A stretch of DNA of 37,540 nucleotides from Saprospiraceae bacterium (GCA_021604865.1 BQJU01000068.1:1-37540), one strand, 5' to 3'; positions 7,097-16,390 are shown, numbered from the stretch's first letter. Program-made: numbers and translations. Notes: generated from the letters alone by a model not told the origin.

Positions 7097-7813
7097 ATGG
7101 GACGCGCATTTGAATATCGTAAGGAACGTAAAATGAAGCGGTGGGCCAACATGGCTAAAACTTTTACAAAAATCGGCAGAGAGATTTCGATTGCTGTAAA
7201 AGAAGGTGGACCCGAAGCGGAATATAATTCCCGCCTCCGACTGGCTATCCAAAATGCCAAGACGGCGAATATGCCTAAGGCCAACATTGAAAGTGCCATC
7301 AAAAAGGCCACTTCCAAAGATTCCGAAGACTATGCAGAGGTTATCTTTGAAGGTTATGCCCCTCATGGCGTGGCGGTAGTTGTTGAAACAGCTACTGATA
7401 ATAATAATCGGACGGTAGCTAATGTTCGACATATTTTCTCAAAATATGGAGGTTCCATGAGCACTTCCGGATCAGTAGACTATATGTTTTCCCGCAAAGG
7501 GGTTTTTAAAATTAAAAATGATGGACTTGATCCTGAAGAACTGGAGCTGGAGCTGATTGATTTTGGCCTCGAAGAGCTCAAAGTTGAAGATCAAGATTTG
7601 GTGTTATATGCCGGCTTTGAGGACTTTGGCAACTTACAAAAGGCGCTGGAAGACCGTAATATGGAGGTTCAAAGTACAGAGCTGGTTCGCCTACCTGGCC
7701 ATACCAAGGATTTGAATGACGATGAGGTAGAAGATGTGATCAAACTCATTGAAAAACTTGAAGAAGATGAGGATGTCATCAATGTGTTTCATAACATGAA
7801 TGAGGAGGACTGA
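7097..7813 (+). CDS. yebC: YebC/TACO1-family protein
   Basis: The 238-residue product is a clear YebC/TACO1 family member. Its N-terminus MGRAFEYRKERKMKRWANMA is the Bacteroidota version of the usual GHSKW..IKhrK start. It continues with AVKEGGPEAEYNSRLRLAIQNAK and MPKANIESAIKKAT, followed by the two alpha/beta domains with FEGYAPHGVAVVVETATDNNNRT. YebC proteins were long listed as transcriptional regulators; recent work on the family points to relief of ribosome stalling at proline-rich stretches. The protein is cytoplasmic. Length is typical (about 240). The acidic tail (residues 210-238, ending NEED) is common. The gene stands alone on the plus strand and converges on the DUF819 gene. Confidence 0.95.
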   Translation: MGRAFEYRKERKMKRWANMAKTFTKIGREISIAVKEGGPEAEYNSRLRLAIQNAKTANMPKANIESAIKKATSKDSEDYAEVIFEGYAPHGVAVVVETATDNNNRTVANVRHIFSKYGGSMSTSGSVDYMFSRKGVFKIKNDGLDPEELELELIDFGLEELKVEDQDLVLYAGFEDFGNLQKALEDRNMEVQSTELVRLPGHTKDLNDDEVEDVIKLIEKLEEDEDVINVFHNMNEED

Positions 7814-7830
7814 GCGACTCCGTAAGAACT

Positions 7831-7895
7831 TGTTTGGAGGTCGGCTTTTGTCGTAAAAAGTGATCCTTTGCAACCAAATGGCTGACCTCCAAACA
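7831..7895. repeat. Inverted repeat between convergent genes
   Basis: TGTTTGGAGGTCGGC at 7831-7845 is matched in inverted orientation by GCTGACCTCCAAACA at 7881-7895, with one mismatch over 15 bases and a 35-base interval. No T-run follows either arm, so it is not a classic terminator. It sits between the ends of yebC and the DUF819 gene, and could be a folded 3' region or a small dispersed repeat. A perfect 12-base palindrome, GCATTCGAATGC, lies nearby at 7920-7931. Confidence 0.5.
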
Positions 7896-7994
7896 TGAAC
7901 TAAGGAGGATGTCTTGTAGGCATTCGAATGCAGGAACGCACCAGCGATGGGAGGCCATCCGTTTTAACCTAGTCATGAACCCTGTAAAACAAGT

Positions 7995-9128
7995 CTAATA
8001 AAAAGCCCATTGCAATACCCTGGCCAGTCCAATGCCAAGATAATTGCCCATGGCAAAACCTAAAAGGGCAAGCGTTATTCCCGGTAGAATCAGCTTGCGG
8101 TTGTTTAATGTTGAGGCTATCGGGCCAATAAATGCAGGTCCGAAGATGGCAGCTGTTGAGGTGATAATAAAGGTATCCCGGTCGATTCGGAATAATCGGG
8201 CGAATAGTAGGTGTAACAATATACTGCTGCAAAGGGCAACAGCGGAATATTTTAACAAGGGCGTTCCTTTCTCAAGAATTGAACCAAAATCAGCCAACAT
8301 GCCTAATGCAACACTAAATATTAGCAAAAAATATTCTCCTGCGCGGTAAGTTCCCTTAAATCGTCGACTCAAGGGGCTAAAACTGACGACTAAACTCAAG
8401 GTGGTCAAAGTGAGAATGATAAAAGTAGATTGTTGCAAATTGCCCCAGATCAATTTAGTGAGCCCCATTGTCATCCCAATGATCAGAACCGTTGCTAGTA
8501 TACCTGGTAGATAATCTTGCCATTGCAGATTAGTATGTTCCTCATCTTCGGGCTCCTGATGCTCCATCAATTGGGGGTTCCTGAAAGGTTTGAGGAGTTT
8601 CGCCAATAAACCTGGTGCCACGGAACTCAATAACAAAAGATAGATGCCGCCTAAAAAAATATCGGAGGCATTCAGTAATAGAATGGTTTCCTTGGGCGCC
8701 TCAAGGGCTAGTCCTATGGCATGCAGGTTGGGGATTCCACCGGTATAAATGCCAACCAACATTCCGGATAACCGCCAGCTGTCAGAAAAGCTACCGGAAA
8801 ACACCAGTGCAGTGATCATGGTCCCCAATAACCCACTTAAGACACAAAGGAAAAAGGACCAGAAGGCGGTCTTCCCTATTTTTAGCCAGTCATTGCCCGC
8901 CGAGCTATATAATAATAATGGAATGGCCATCGCTACACTAACTTCAGTAGCCGTATTGGAAAGGTGCTCATTCAGTGGAATAAGCGGGAAATTTCTGAGC
9001 AGAATACCAATGGCATAACACAGCACTACCGGACTAAGCCAGTCTCTGATTGCAGGAAACCTGCCGACACGACGGCTCACAAAAGGGAAAAATACCAGGA
9101 TTAACAGTTGTAAGAGAAATGGAGGCAT
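7995..9128 (-). CDS. DUF819-family integral membrane protein
   Basis: The 377-residue product is almost entirely hydrophobic with about ten predicted membrane helices. It fits the DUF819 (YjcL-like) family: YAIGILLRNFPLIP near the N-terminus, VAMAIPLLLYSSAGNDWLKIG with the small/charged loop typical of the family, a GMLVGIYTGGIPNLHAIGLAL motif, and the late ITSTAAIFGPAFIGPIAS segment that resembles ion-coupled transporters. A soluble loop at residues about 185-205 is rich in acidic residues. Substrate and direction of transport are unknown for the family. The start lies 12 bases after the stop of the Clp-like gene, so it is the last gene of the minus-strand run from lon. Confidence 0.88.
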   Translation of the reverse strand: MPPFLLQLLILVFFPFVSRRVGRFPAIRDWLSPVVLCYAIGILLRNFPLIPLNEHLSNTATEVSVAMAIPLLLYSSAGNDWLKIGKTAFWSFFLCVLSGLLGTMITALVFSGSFSDSWRLSGMLVGIYTGGIPNLHAIGLALEAPKETILLLNASDIFLGGIYLLLLSSVAPGLLAKLLKPFRNPQLMEHQEPEDEEHTNLQWQDYLPGILATVLIIGMTMGLTKLIWGNLQQSTFIILTLTTLSLVVSFSPLSRRFKGTYRAGEYFLLIFSVALGMLADFGSILEKGTPLLKYSAVALCSSILLHLLFARLFRIDRDTFIITSTAAIFGPAFIGPIASTLNNRKLILPGITLALLGFAMGNYLGIGLARVLQWAFY

Positions 9129-9140
9129 TTCTGTTGGAGC

Positions 9141-11417
9141 TTATTTGTCTGATAAAAGATTTATTTTAATACCATCCAGGTAGTCGATTTCTAGGCTGCA
9201 GTTCCTTTGGTCGGGGTTGTCCAACATCCAATTGGCCATGGGGTTTACCAGCTGTTGCTCTATCGCTCGCTGCAAGGGCCGGGCACCATAGCGAGCGTCA
9301 AAACCCTTGAGTATCAGCTGGTCGATAAAAGCCTTGGTGAAAACGATATTAAGCCCTCTTTTTGTAAATCCTTCTCTTTTTTTCAAGGCTTCTAATTCCT
9401 TTATGGTGATATTTTGAATATCTGCCTTATTTAAGGAACGGAACATAACGAAGCCATCAATGCGATTGACAAATTCCGGTCTGAAATGCTGCTCTATGGC
9501 TGATAGATATTTGTCCGCATCACGAGTAGTTTCCTGAAAACCAATAGACCGCTGGGTGGTAGCTCCAAGGTTAGAAGTCATGATGATAATGGTGTTGCGG
9601 AAGTTGGTAATCCGTCCGTATGCATCTACTAATATACCTTCGTCCAACACCGTCAGTAAAGCATCGAAAAGTGACGGAGCGGCTTTTTCAATCTCATCGA
9701 GTAATAAAACAGAAAACGGTCGCTCCCGTATTTCCCGAACGAGTTGCCCCACCTCTTTGCCATAGCCGATCAACCGGTTGATTTGACTGGGATGCTGAAA
9801 TTCACTCATGTCAATCCGGATCAATGGGGAACGCTTTTGGCCTTTGCCAAAGAAATAATCAGCCAACGCTTTGGCCGAAGCAGTTTTTCCTACACCAGTA
9901 GGTCCGGCAAACAAGAGGGTATTGATAGGTTTGTGGGGATTATTGAGTCCCGCCTTGAATATTTTAACCAGCGTGCTCATCTTCTCAACTGCATCAGGCT
10001 GGCCGATGATCCTGGAATTGAAATATTTGTAGAGATCATCCGTGTCGAGCAGCAGATCATCCCGGAGGAATAGCTCTGGCAATCCGGTTTGACCAATAAA
10101 GTTTTTAATGATATCCTGGCGGGTAAGCCGGCTTTTCTCTTTTAGCATGCCCTCGTTGACACAATTACTTAGAAAATTAATGCCCTTGCCGGGAAAACTC
10201 TCATAAGGATAATAACGGTTGAGCAGTCGAAAAGAGAGTTCGATGGCGTTCTGACTGATGTGGATATCGAATTGTTGTTTGGCATAACGAGCAAAATGCT
10301 CCATGACCAACTGGCTTTTTTGTGCTGATAATTCCTCGATAGTTATGATTTGAAATACCTGCGCAAATCCAGGTAACAGTCGACGCATGCTTTCTAACTC
10401 TTCAGGGGTTAGCTCACCCACTAGTTGCAATTTGTCCTGCTGAAGAAACTGATGTAAAAAAGCGGCTACACTATCCTCGGGGCCCTCCCCGCCAATTTTT
10501 AACAACTGAATTAGATCGACCACCCAAAGGATACCATTGGCTGCGTTCAGTTCCTCGACCATCTGTTCACAGTTTTCCTGCCACTCGCCCAGGTATTTCC
10601 CACTGGAAACGATTCTTTGGGAACGGATACGCCAAAAGCTATAATCCAGTTTTTGCCGACGTACCTGAAGGGTTATTTTTTTGATGGCCTGATTTAGACA
10701 AGCCGTTTTACCAACCCCACGTTTGCCAACGAGCAGTAAATTGGAACGGGTAGTGATCAGTTTGTCAATGATGTCACTGACAATATCTTCCATTTCCCAT
10801 GCTGAATCAGAGCGGTAATTTTTTCGGTTTTGAGGACCTTTTTGAGGAGGATATTGCTCTGCAAGACGGGATAATACCTGATATTGACGCTGAATGGGTA
10901 GTCCTTTCCATTCAAAATTTCTGTCGTAATTTACTTTAAGGGCAATGGTGTCCAGTTCGGGTTTGGGATGTAACATCAACCTATAAATATTTTCAGGAGC
11001 TAGCTGATTTAAAAGGTTGGTGGTAAAATAACTGACCAATGCATCAAACTGGCGGGGATCGTAATAATAAAAACTTTCTTCAAATAAGGGAAGGTGACAT
11101 TCGAAAAAACCTTGATCGTTTTCGCCATAGACAATAGGTACCGGCACTTTGATGGTCTGAGAAAGCGGAAAAGCACTCGATTCATCCCGAAAGGAGGGGC
11201 GAATACTCAATTCAATTATTTTAAGGCGCGGATCCCGAAGGTCAACAAAGGGGTAGTCATCGTATTTTTTATACTGCTTTTGTAAATGGTCACTGAGAAT
11301 TGTCTTCACCGTTCTCAAGTCTTTTTCAATAACCTGGTATTCGGTACCTACCAGAATGCCAAGGACGGCGCCTTCAGGAAGGGAATAATAGAGTAATGGA
11401 TAGTGTATTTTTTCCAT
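9141..11417 (-). CDS. Clp-type double-AAA+ unfoldase with unusual N-domain
   Basis: The 758-residue protein has two AAA+ modules in ClpA/ClpC order. D1 has Walker A GKRGVGKT at 231-238 and a pore-loop-like GKYLG at 273-277, but its Walker B reads ILWVVDL with Leu302 where the catalytic Glu should be, so D1 may bind but not hydrolyse ATP. D2 is complete: Walker A GPTGVGKT at 505-512, Walker B VLLLDE at 570-575, sensor 1 Asn616, arginine finger Arg652 and sensor 2 GAR at 711-713. After sensor 1 comes SIGF at 624-627, in the place where ClpA and ClpC carry the IGL/VGF loop that docks on ClpP; ClpB lacks it. Residues 1-190 are not a Clp N-domain and I do not recognise them. No ClpB-type middle domain is evident. 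A specialised ClpP-linked unfoldase is likely. It lies between rlmI-like and DUF819 genes. Confidence 0.85.
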   Translation of the reverse strand: MEKIHYPLLYYSLPEGAVLGILVGTEYQVIEKDLRTVKTILSDHLQKQYKKYDDYPFVDLRDPRLKIIELSIRPSFRDESSAFPLSQTIKVPVPIVYGENDQGFFECHLPLFEESFYYYDPRQFDALVSYFTTNLLNQLAPENIYRLMLHPKPELDTIALKVNYDRNFEWKGLPIQRQYQVLSRLAEQYPPQKGPQNRKNYRSDSAWEMEDIVSDIIDKLITTRSNLLLVGKRGVGKTACLNQAIKKITLQVRRQKLDYSFWRIRSQRIVSSGKYLGEWQENCEQMVEELNAANGILWVVDLIQLLKIGGEGPEDSVAAFLHQFLQQDKLQLVGELTPEELESMRRLLPGFAQVFQIITIEELSAQKSQLVMEHFARYAKQQFDIHISQNAIELSFRLLNRYYPYESFPGKGINFLSNCVNEGMLKEKSRLTRQDIIKNFIGQTGLPELFLRDDLLLDTDDLYKYFNSRIIGQPDAVEKMSTLVKIFKAGLNNPHKPINTLLFAGPTGVGKTASAKALADYFFGKGQKRSPLIRIDMSEFQHPSQINRLIGYGKEVGQLVREIRERPFSVLLLDEIEKAAPSLFDALLTVLDEGILVDAYGRITNFRNTIIIMTSNLGATTQRSIGFQETTRDADKYLSAIEQHFRPEFVNRIDGFVMFRSLNKADIQNITIKELEALKKREGFTKRGLNIVFTKAFIDQLILKGFDARYGARPLQRAIEQQLVNPMANWMLDNPDQRNCSLEIDYLDGIKINLLSDK

Positions 11418-11472
11418 TCTTGATTTGAAAGATAGAAAGCGAATTTAGGGAATTGCCCTGGAATGACCAAGG

Positions 11473-12654
11473 TTATATTATCTGTAACACTAATCCTTTC
11501 AGATAAGCTCCTTCTGGATGAAAAAGACTCACCGGGTGGTCAGGTGGTTGAGTTAGGTGATGCATTACTCGTGCCTGCCGTCCTGCCTCTAAAGCAGCTG
11601 CCACAATTGTATTGTAAAACAAAGGTTGGTCAACCACCTGAGAGCAGGAAAAAGTAAATAAGTACCCGCCAGTTTTTATTTTTTGCATGGCCGCTGCATT
11701 CAGCCTTTTATATCCCTGAACGGCATTGTGTCTCTTTTTCAAATTTTTGGCAAAAGCCGGGGGATCTACAATCATCAGGTCATAAATGGGGTCAGCATCT
11801 TTTAAAAACTGCATGACATCGGAGGCATGGGCCTGATGTTGGTCGGAAGAAAAACCGTTGTGCAGGACATTTTTTTCCGTAAGATCAATGGCCTTTTGGG
11901 ATACATCAACTGAATGAACCTGCTTAGCGCCAGCCTTTAAAGCATAAATGGAAAATCCACCAGAATAACAAAAGGCATTTAATACCGTTTTGCCGCTTGC
12001 GTACTGACTTAATAGGTGCCGATTTTCCCGCTGATCAAGGAAAAATCCCGTTTTTTGACCACTCTCCCAATCTACGGCAAATACATTTCCGTATTCAAGG
12101 ATGGTATCGTCTGTCGCATTGCCATAGAGATAAGTATTGGTAATGGTTTCGGCATAACGAGCAGGAAGTGTTTCCCGGCTTTTGTCATAAATGATTTTGA
12201 GGTCGGGAAGTATTTGCCGCAAGGCAGCAGCAATTTTTTCGCGGGCCAGGTGCATGCCGATAGAATGGCACTGGATAACAGCCGTTTGGTGATAAATATC
12301 AATGACCAGGCCGGGAAGGCCATCACCTTCAGCATGAACAAGGCGAAAGGCATTTGTGTCTAGCCGATCCGTTAACCCAGCAGATTGACGGTAAGTAAAA
12401 GCATTACCCAATTTTTCATTCCAGAAATCCTGATCGAGGAGCCCTTGACGAAAAGAAACAATCCTGACACATATACTGCCATTTTGGTAATGGCCGGTAG
12501 CAAGATATTCTTTGCCGTGACTATATACTTCTACCGTAGTACCGTCTTCAATCGGAGTTTCCAAATGTGTTACTGCTCCGGAAAAGACCCAGGGATGGAA
12601 ACGTTTAACCGCAATGTCACGTTTTGGCTTGAGGAAGATTTTTTTTATCTGCAT
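11473..12654 (-). CDS. RlmI/RlmK-type rRNA large-subunit cytosine-C5 methyltransferase
   Basis: The 393-residue product has the RlmI layout: an N-terminal PUA domain (residues about 1-75, HPWVFSGAV), an EEHEE-like linker, and a class I SAM-dependent methyltransferase domain. Motif I reads VLNAFCYSGGFSIYAL, with acidic residues in HSVDVSQKAI. Motif IV is MIVDPPAFAKN and the catalytic-cysteine region is FTFSCSQVV. RlmI makes m5C1962 in 23S rRNA; family members can differ in target, so this is family-level assignment. Also seen is QKTGFFLDQRENR, typical of this family. ATG at 12654 was chosen over an in-frame TTG at 12660. It begins 8 bases after the lon stop, so co-transcription with lon is likely. 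Confidence 0.92.
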   Translation of the reverse strand: MQIKKIFLKPKRDIAVKRFHPWVFSGAVTHLETPIEDGTTVEVYSHGKEYLATGHYQNGSICVRIVSFRQGLLDQDFWNEKLGNAFTYRQSAGLTDRLDTNAFRLVHAEGDGLPGLVIDIYHQTAVIQCHSIGMHLAREKIAAALRQILPDLKIIYDKSRETLPARYAETITNTYLYGNATDDTILEYGNVFAVDWESGQKTGFFLDQRENRHLLSQYASGKTVLNAFCYSGGFSIYALKAGAKQVHSVDVSQKAIDLTEKNVLHNGFSSDQHQAHASDVMQFLKDADPIYDLMIVDPPAFAKNLKKRHNAVQGYKRLNAAAMQKIKTGGYLFTFSCSQVVDQPLFYNTIVAAALEAGRQARVMHHLTQPPDHPVSLFHPEGAYLKGLVLQII

Positions 12655-12662
12655 TCGCAAGA

Positions 12663-15074
12663 TTACAAAATTTCTGTCGGATAGGCCACTTTTAAGACAT
12701 CCCGAAAATAATCGACATAGTGTACGGTAATACCGGCTCTGATGTATTCAGGCAATTCTTCGAAATCTTTTTGATTATCTATAGGTAAGATCAATTCCAT
12801 AATATTGACTCGGCGGGCGGCTATCGTCTTTTCTTTGACACCGCCAATAGGTAATACCTTTCCCGTAAGGGTCAATTCACCGGTCATCGCAATTCCTTCT
12901 TTCACCGGTTTATTGGTTGCTAGAGAATACAGTGCCAAGGCCATGGTAATACCAGCAGAGGGGCCATCCTTTGGCGTAGCACCGGCCGGAACATGCAGAT
13001 GAATCAGGTGATGATCAAAATAGCTGGTCAAGTCAGCATCTTTGCTTACAAATGCTCGTACCTGGCTATAGGCAATTTCTGCACTTTCACGCATTACGTC
13101 ACCCAATTGGCCTGTTTGTTTGAAACCTGAAGACTTACTCTTGATTCCATTGGCTTCGACGTAAAGCGTGGTGCCACCCATGGATGTATAAGCCAGGCCA
13201 AGGCTAACACCCGGCACACTTTTGTTGTAGAGTTTTTCGGGATTAAAAAATGCTTTACCCAGGAATTCCTCAATATCTTCTGGTCCGATGTTAAAATCAA
13301 TGTCTTTCTTTTCGGCCTGCTTAAGTGCTACCTTTCGAATGATTTTCCGGATTTGTTTTTCCAAGTTTCGCACCCCTGCTTCCCGGGCGTAATTATCGGC
13401 TATGGCACCAATGGCCTCGTCAGAGAAGGTGATTTCATCTTTCTTAAAACCGTGTTCTTCAAGTTGCTTTGGAATTAGGTATTGTCTGGCAATCTGAACT
13501 TTCTCCTCCATGATATAGCCGGACAGGCGAATGATTTCCATACGATCCAATAACGGACGGGGAATGGTATCCAGTTGATTGGCAGTCGTTAGGAATAAAA
13601 CTTTTGACAGATCAAATGGCAAGTCCAGATAATGATCCATAAAGGAAGAATTTTGCTCAGGGTCGAGAACCTCCAGCAATGCTGAAGCTGGATCTCCTCG
13701 GTAGGTAGAACCGATTTTGTCAATTTCGTCCAGCATAATGACAGGATTGGCCGTACCCACACGTTTGAGTGCCTGGATAAACTTACCCGGCATCGCTCCA
13801 ATATAGGTGCGCCGGTGGCCTTTGATTTCTGCCTCATCACGCATCCCTCCCACAGAAAAACGGAAGAATTTTCTATCTAACGCATGGGCAATAGACCGAC
13901 CGATTGAAGTTTTTCCTACTCCCGGAGGGCCCACCAGACAAATGATTGACCCTGCAATGCTGCCCCTTTTGATGACACTACTTAAAAATTCCAAAATGCG
14001 GTCTTTGACCTCATCCAGGCCATAGTGATCGTCATCCAGAATCTTACGTGCTGTTCGGATATCACTGTTGTCATTGGAGTATTGACTCCAGGGCAAATCC
14101 GCAATGATATCAAGATAGGTACGTGTGACGTTGAAATCTGGTGCTTGGGGGCTTAGCGTACGTAATTTATCCAATTCCTGGTTTACAGCCTTACGGACTT
14201 CTTCGGTCAGGTCCAAACCAGAAAGTCTTTCTTCCAGTTTTTCTACCTCTGATTCATTCTCGTCCTTTTCAATGCCCAGCTCTTTTTTTATGGCTTTTAG
14301 CTGCTCTCTGAGGAAAAATTCTTTTTGTTGCTTATTGACTTTTTCGTCAATTTGTTTGTTGATTTTTGTCTGGATTTTGGCAATTTCTAATTCTTGTTTG
14401 ATCAGCAACAATAATTTTTCGGCCCTTTCTTCCAAATCCAGTGTTTCCAATAAATCCTGTAATACTTCACCTTCGGAAGAAAGCAAATTACTGATAACAT
14501 CCATGGTTAGACCGGGGGCATCGTAATTGAGTTGGGATACCACCATATTCACTTGTTCCTGAAACAATGGATTTAATTGTAGGAGAGATTTGATTTCAGA
14601 ACTAATGGCCATCATGTAGGCCTTTAGGTCTGTACCCGGTTTCTTTTTATCAGCTGCTGGGTACTTAACCTCCCATCGTAGTGTGGGTTTGATCAATAAT
14701 ACCTTTTTTCGATGAAATCGCGAAATGCCGTTCCCCAACACCTGAACGGCATCCTTGGAAGTTGATACAATGCGAATAATCTTAAAAACAGTACCCATTT
14801 CGTGAAAATCAGATAGGGTATAATCTTCTTCATCAAAATTGCTGGCGAGAACCATACCCAGATATCCATTCTCCTCATCCATGACTTTTTGCAAGGTTTT
14901 CGATTTGTCTTCGCCTGAAAAGGTAAGAGGGACTGTCATACCCGGGAAAATAGGACGGTGACTGAGTGGGAGAATTGTTAACTGGGTAGGGAATACATCT
15001 TCTACAATTTGTAATTGTCCGTTGTCGGCTTTTGCTTCAGATGTTTTTTTGTCTTTAGCAGTTTTTTCGGCCAT
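12663..15074 (-). CDS. lon: ATP-dependent Lon protease
   Basis: The 803-residue product is a LonA-type protease of normal length, a cytoplasmic homohexamer that degrades damaged and regulatory proteins. The N-terminal substrate-binding domain occupies about residues 30-240 (LPLSHRPIFPGMTVPL), followed by a coiled-coil linker with QQKEFFLREQLKAIKKELG. The AAA+ module has Walker A GPPGVGKTS, Walker B VIMLDEIDKIG and the arginine-finger region RPLLDRMEII. The C-terminal Ser/Lys protease domain has Ser706 in PKDGPSAGITMA and Lys749 in GVKEKT. A Lys/Glu-rich start (first 25 residues) is poorly conserved. lon is the first gene of a close-packed minus-strand run that includes the rlmI-like and Clp-like genes. 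I found no clear heat-shock operator upstream. Confidence 0.97.
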   Translation of the reverse strand: MAEKTAKDKKTSEAKADNGQLQIVEDVFPTQLTILPLSHRPIFPGMTVPLTFSGEDKSKTLQKVMDEENGYLGMVLASNFDEEDYTLSDFHEMGTVFKIIRIVSTSKDAVQVLGNGISRFHRKKVLLIKPTLRWEVKYPAADKKKPGTDLKAYMMAISSEIKSLLQLNPLFQEQVNMVVSQLNYDAPGLTMDVISNLLSSEGEVLQDLLETLDLEERAEKLLLLIKQELEIAKIQTKINKQIDEKVNKQQKEFFLREQLKAIKKELGIEKDENESEVEKLEERLSGLDLTEEVRKAVNQELDKLRTLSPQAPDFNVTRTYLDIIADLPWSQYSNDNSDIRTARKILDDDHYGLDEVKDRILEFLSSVIKRGSIAGSIICLVGPPGVGKTSIGRSIAHALDRKFFRFSVGGMRDEAEIKGHRRTYIGAMPGKFIQALKRVGTANPVIMLDEIDKIGSTYRGDPASALLEVLDPEQNSSFMDHYLDLPFDLSKVLFLTTANQLDTIPRPLLDRMEIIRLSGYIMEEKVQIARQYLIPKQLEEHGFKKDEITFSDEAIGAIADNYAREAGVRNLEKQIRKIIRKVALKQAEKKDIDFNIGPEDIEEFLGKAFFNPEKLYNKSVPGVSLGLAYTSMGGTTLYVEANGIKSKSSGFKQTGQLGDVMRESAEIAYSQVRAFVSKDADLTSYFDHHLIHLHVPAGATPKDGPSAGITMALALYSLATNKPVKEGIAMTGELTLTGKVLPIGGVKEKTIAARRVNIMELILPIDNQKDFEELPEYIRAGITVHYVDYFRDVLKVAYPTEIL

Positions 15075-15221
15075 AATGGTTGAAATTGGAATTTATAAAC
15101 TTACAAGCAAATATTTAATACGTTGAAAGCCTAAATTGTTTGCCAACTTCGAAGATTGCTTAAAAAAAGGATAAGTGTTTTTCTAACAGAGTAGTAGAAA
15201 AGAGCGGTTTGAATATAATAG

Positions 15222-15258
15222 GGAAGTATGGAGGTAGTCTCACTACCTCCATACTTCC
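15222..15258 (-). terminator. Hairpin with 17-bp perfect stem after porP-like gene
   Basis: GGAAGTATGGAGGTAGT at 15222-15238 pairs perfectly with ACTACCTCCATACTTCC at 15242-15258 around a 3-base loop. It begins 5 bases after the stop of the PorP/SprF gene. The bases that follow on the minus strand are AT-rich but not a pure T-run, so termination or 3'-end protection are both possible. Confidence 0.7.
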
Positions 15259-15263
15259 TTAAA

Positions 15264-16331
15264 TTAAAACTTGGGACAATTAATGCGGTATCTCGATTTT
15301 TCACGGTGGGTGTAAATCATGGATATCTCAAAAGCACCGCGTGAATTATTGGAAGTAGCCAGCGTGGAGGTGGTAATATCATAACTGAAACCCAAATTCC
15401 AACGCTCTAACTCCAGAATGGCTGCAAAAATCACGGCATCTACACCCATTGATTCTCCTTGATTAGAGAGGTGTGCCCACAAACCTGCTCTAAGCGCCAA
15501 TTCCTGCCAATCCCGACGGGTATACCGGAAGTTTGCCCCTGCGTTTGTACTGAATGACGGTCCTTGTTTCATGACTAACACTGCTGGCAGCAGGCTTAGG
15601 TTATCACCCATTGGCAACTCGCCACCACCATGTACAACCCAGCGGGAATAAAGCTTTGCATCGCCATCAACAAGTGTTGCCACATTAGGGCTATTGATGT
15701 GGTACATGGCTCCTCCCAGATAAATGCTGGCATTTTTATCAAAAGTAGCGTACCACAACAAACCAGCATTGAAGTCGAGGTAGAGTCCGGTATTGTCCTC
15801 ACTGAATGATTCCCCGTTATCTGCTTCGGTATCGATAAATGCTGTATTAGGTCCAGTGCGGAATTGCTGACTAAACCAGAGTTGGTCATAAGTTAGGCCC
15901 CTTTGTCCCAATCCAACCTGGGCACCCGCTACTAAATATTGATCACTGGCTCTATAGCCACTACCACCTAATTGTTTGAGGAAAGAGCCGCCCAAATTTA
16001 CCTGTGTGTGGTTGAAACGAGAGAGGCCTGCATCATCCCGTTGGGCAGAAAATCCCAACGCGAAATAATCCCCACTCATAATCCGGTGACGCATATCAAA
16101 ACTGGCTGAAATAGTACGATATGGGCGATTGTCAAGGATACTTGAATAAAGTGATCGGTAATTTGCTACAAAGCGAAACTGGCCTTCAAAAACCCCAAGC
16201 ATCGCTGGATTTAATTCCAATGGAGCGGCATAAAACTGGGCAAAGCGGGCATCCTGCCCCTTAGCCAATAATGAAAAGCAGCTCACACACAAAATAAGAA
16301 GAGAACGTAAGAGTAAAGTTTGCATTGGCAT
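15264..16331 (-). CDS. PorP/SprF-family T9SS membrane protein
   Basis: The 355-residue product begins with a signal peptide (about residues 1-25, ending LLAKGQ) and continues as the PorP/SprF family: QDARFAQFYAAPLELNPAMLGVFEG right after cleavage is the family hallmark (SQFYAAPLxLNPALAG-type). Repeated amphipathic strands such as FRFVANYRSLY, YFALGFSAQRDDAG and LRAGLWAHL indicate an outer-membrane beta-barrel. SprF is needed in Flavobacterium for delivery of SprB, and PorP for Porphyromonas T9SS; members next to a large cargo gene are thought to serve that cargo. Here the cargo is the 1608-residue adhesin directly upstream. The length matches the family (300-350). A terminator-like hairpin lies between the two, so the levels of adhesin and partner may differ. 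Confidence 0.93.
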   Translation of the reverse strand: MPMQTLLLRSLLILCVSCFSLLAKGQDARFAQFYAAPLELNPAMLGVFEGQFRFVANYRSLYSSILDNRPYRTISASFDMRHRIMSGDYFALGFSAQRDDAGLSRFNHTQVNLGGSFLKQLGGSGYRASDQYLVAGAQVGLGQRGLTYDQLWFSQQFRTGPNTAFIDTEADNGESFSEDNTGLYLDFNAGLLWYATFDKNASIYLGGAMYHINSPNVATLVDGDAKLYSRWVVHGGGELPMGDNLSLLPAVLVMKQGPSFSTNAGANFRYTRRDWQELALRAGLWAHLSNQGESMGVDAVIFAAILELERWNLGFSYDITTSTLATSNNSRGAFEISMIYTHREKSRYRINCPKF

Positions 16332-16344
16332 AAACTTATTTTTT

Positions 16345-16384
16345 AAAAGCCACTGATATTCAGGTGTTAATACCAGTGGCTTTT
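16345..16384 (-). terminator. Terminator-like hairpin between adhesin and porP-like gene
   Basis: AAAAGCCACTG at 16345-16355 pairs perfectly with CAGTGGCTTTT at 16374-16384. On the minus strand the stem ends in CTTTT followed by A-rich DNA. The 18-base loop contains a second small palindrome. It fills most of the 59-base gap between the two genes, consistent with a partial terminator that leaves some read-through. Confidence 0.6.
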
Positions 16385-16390
16385 AGTGAT

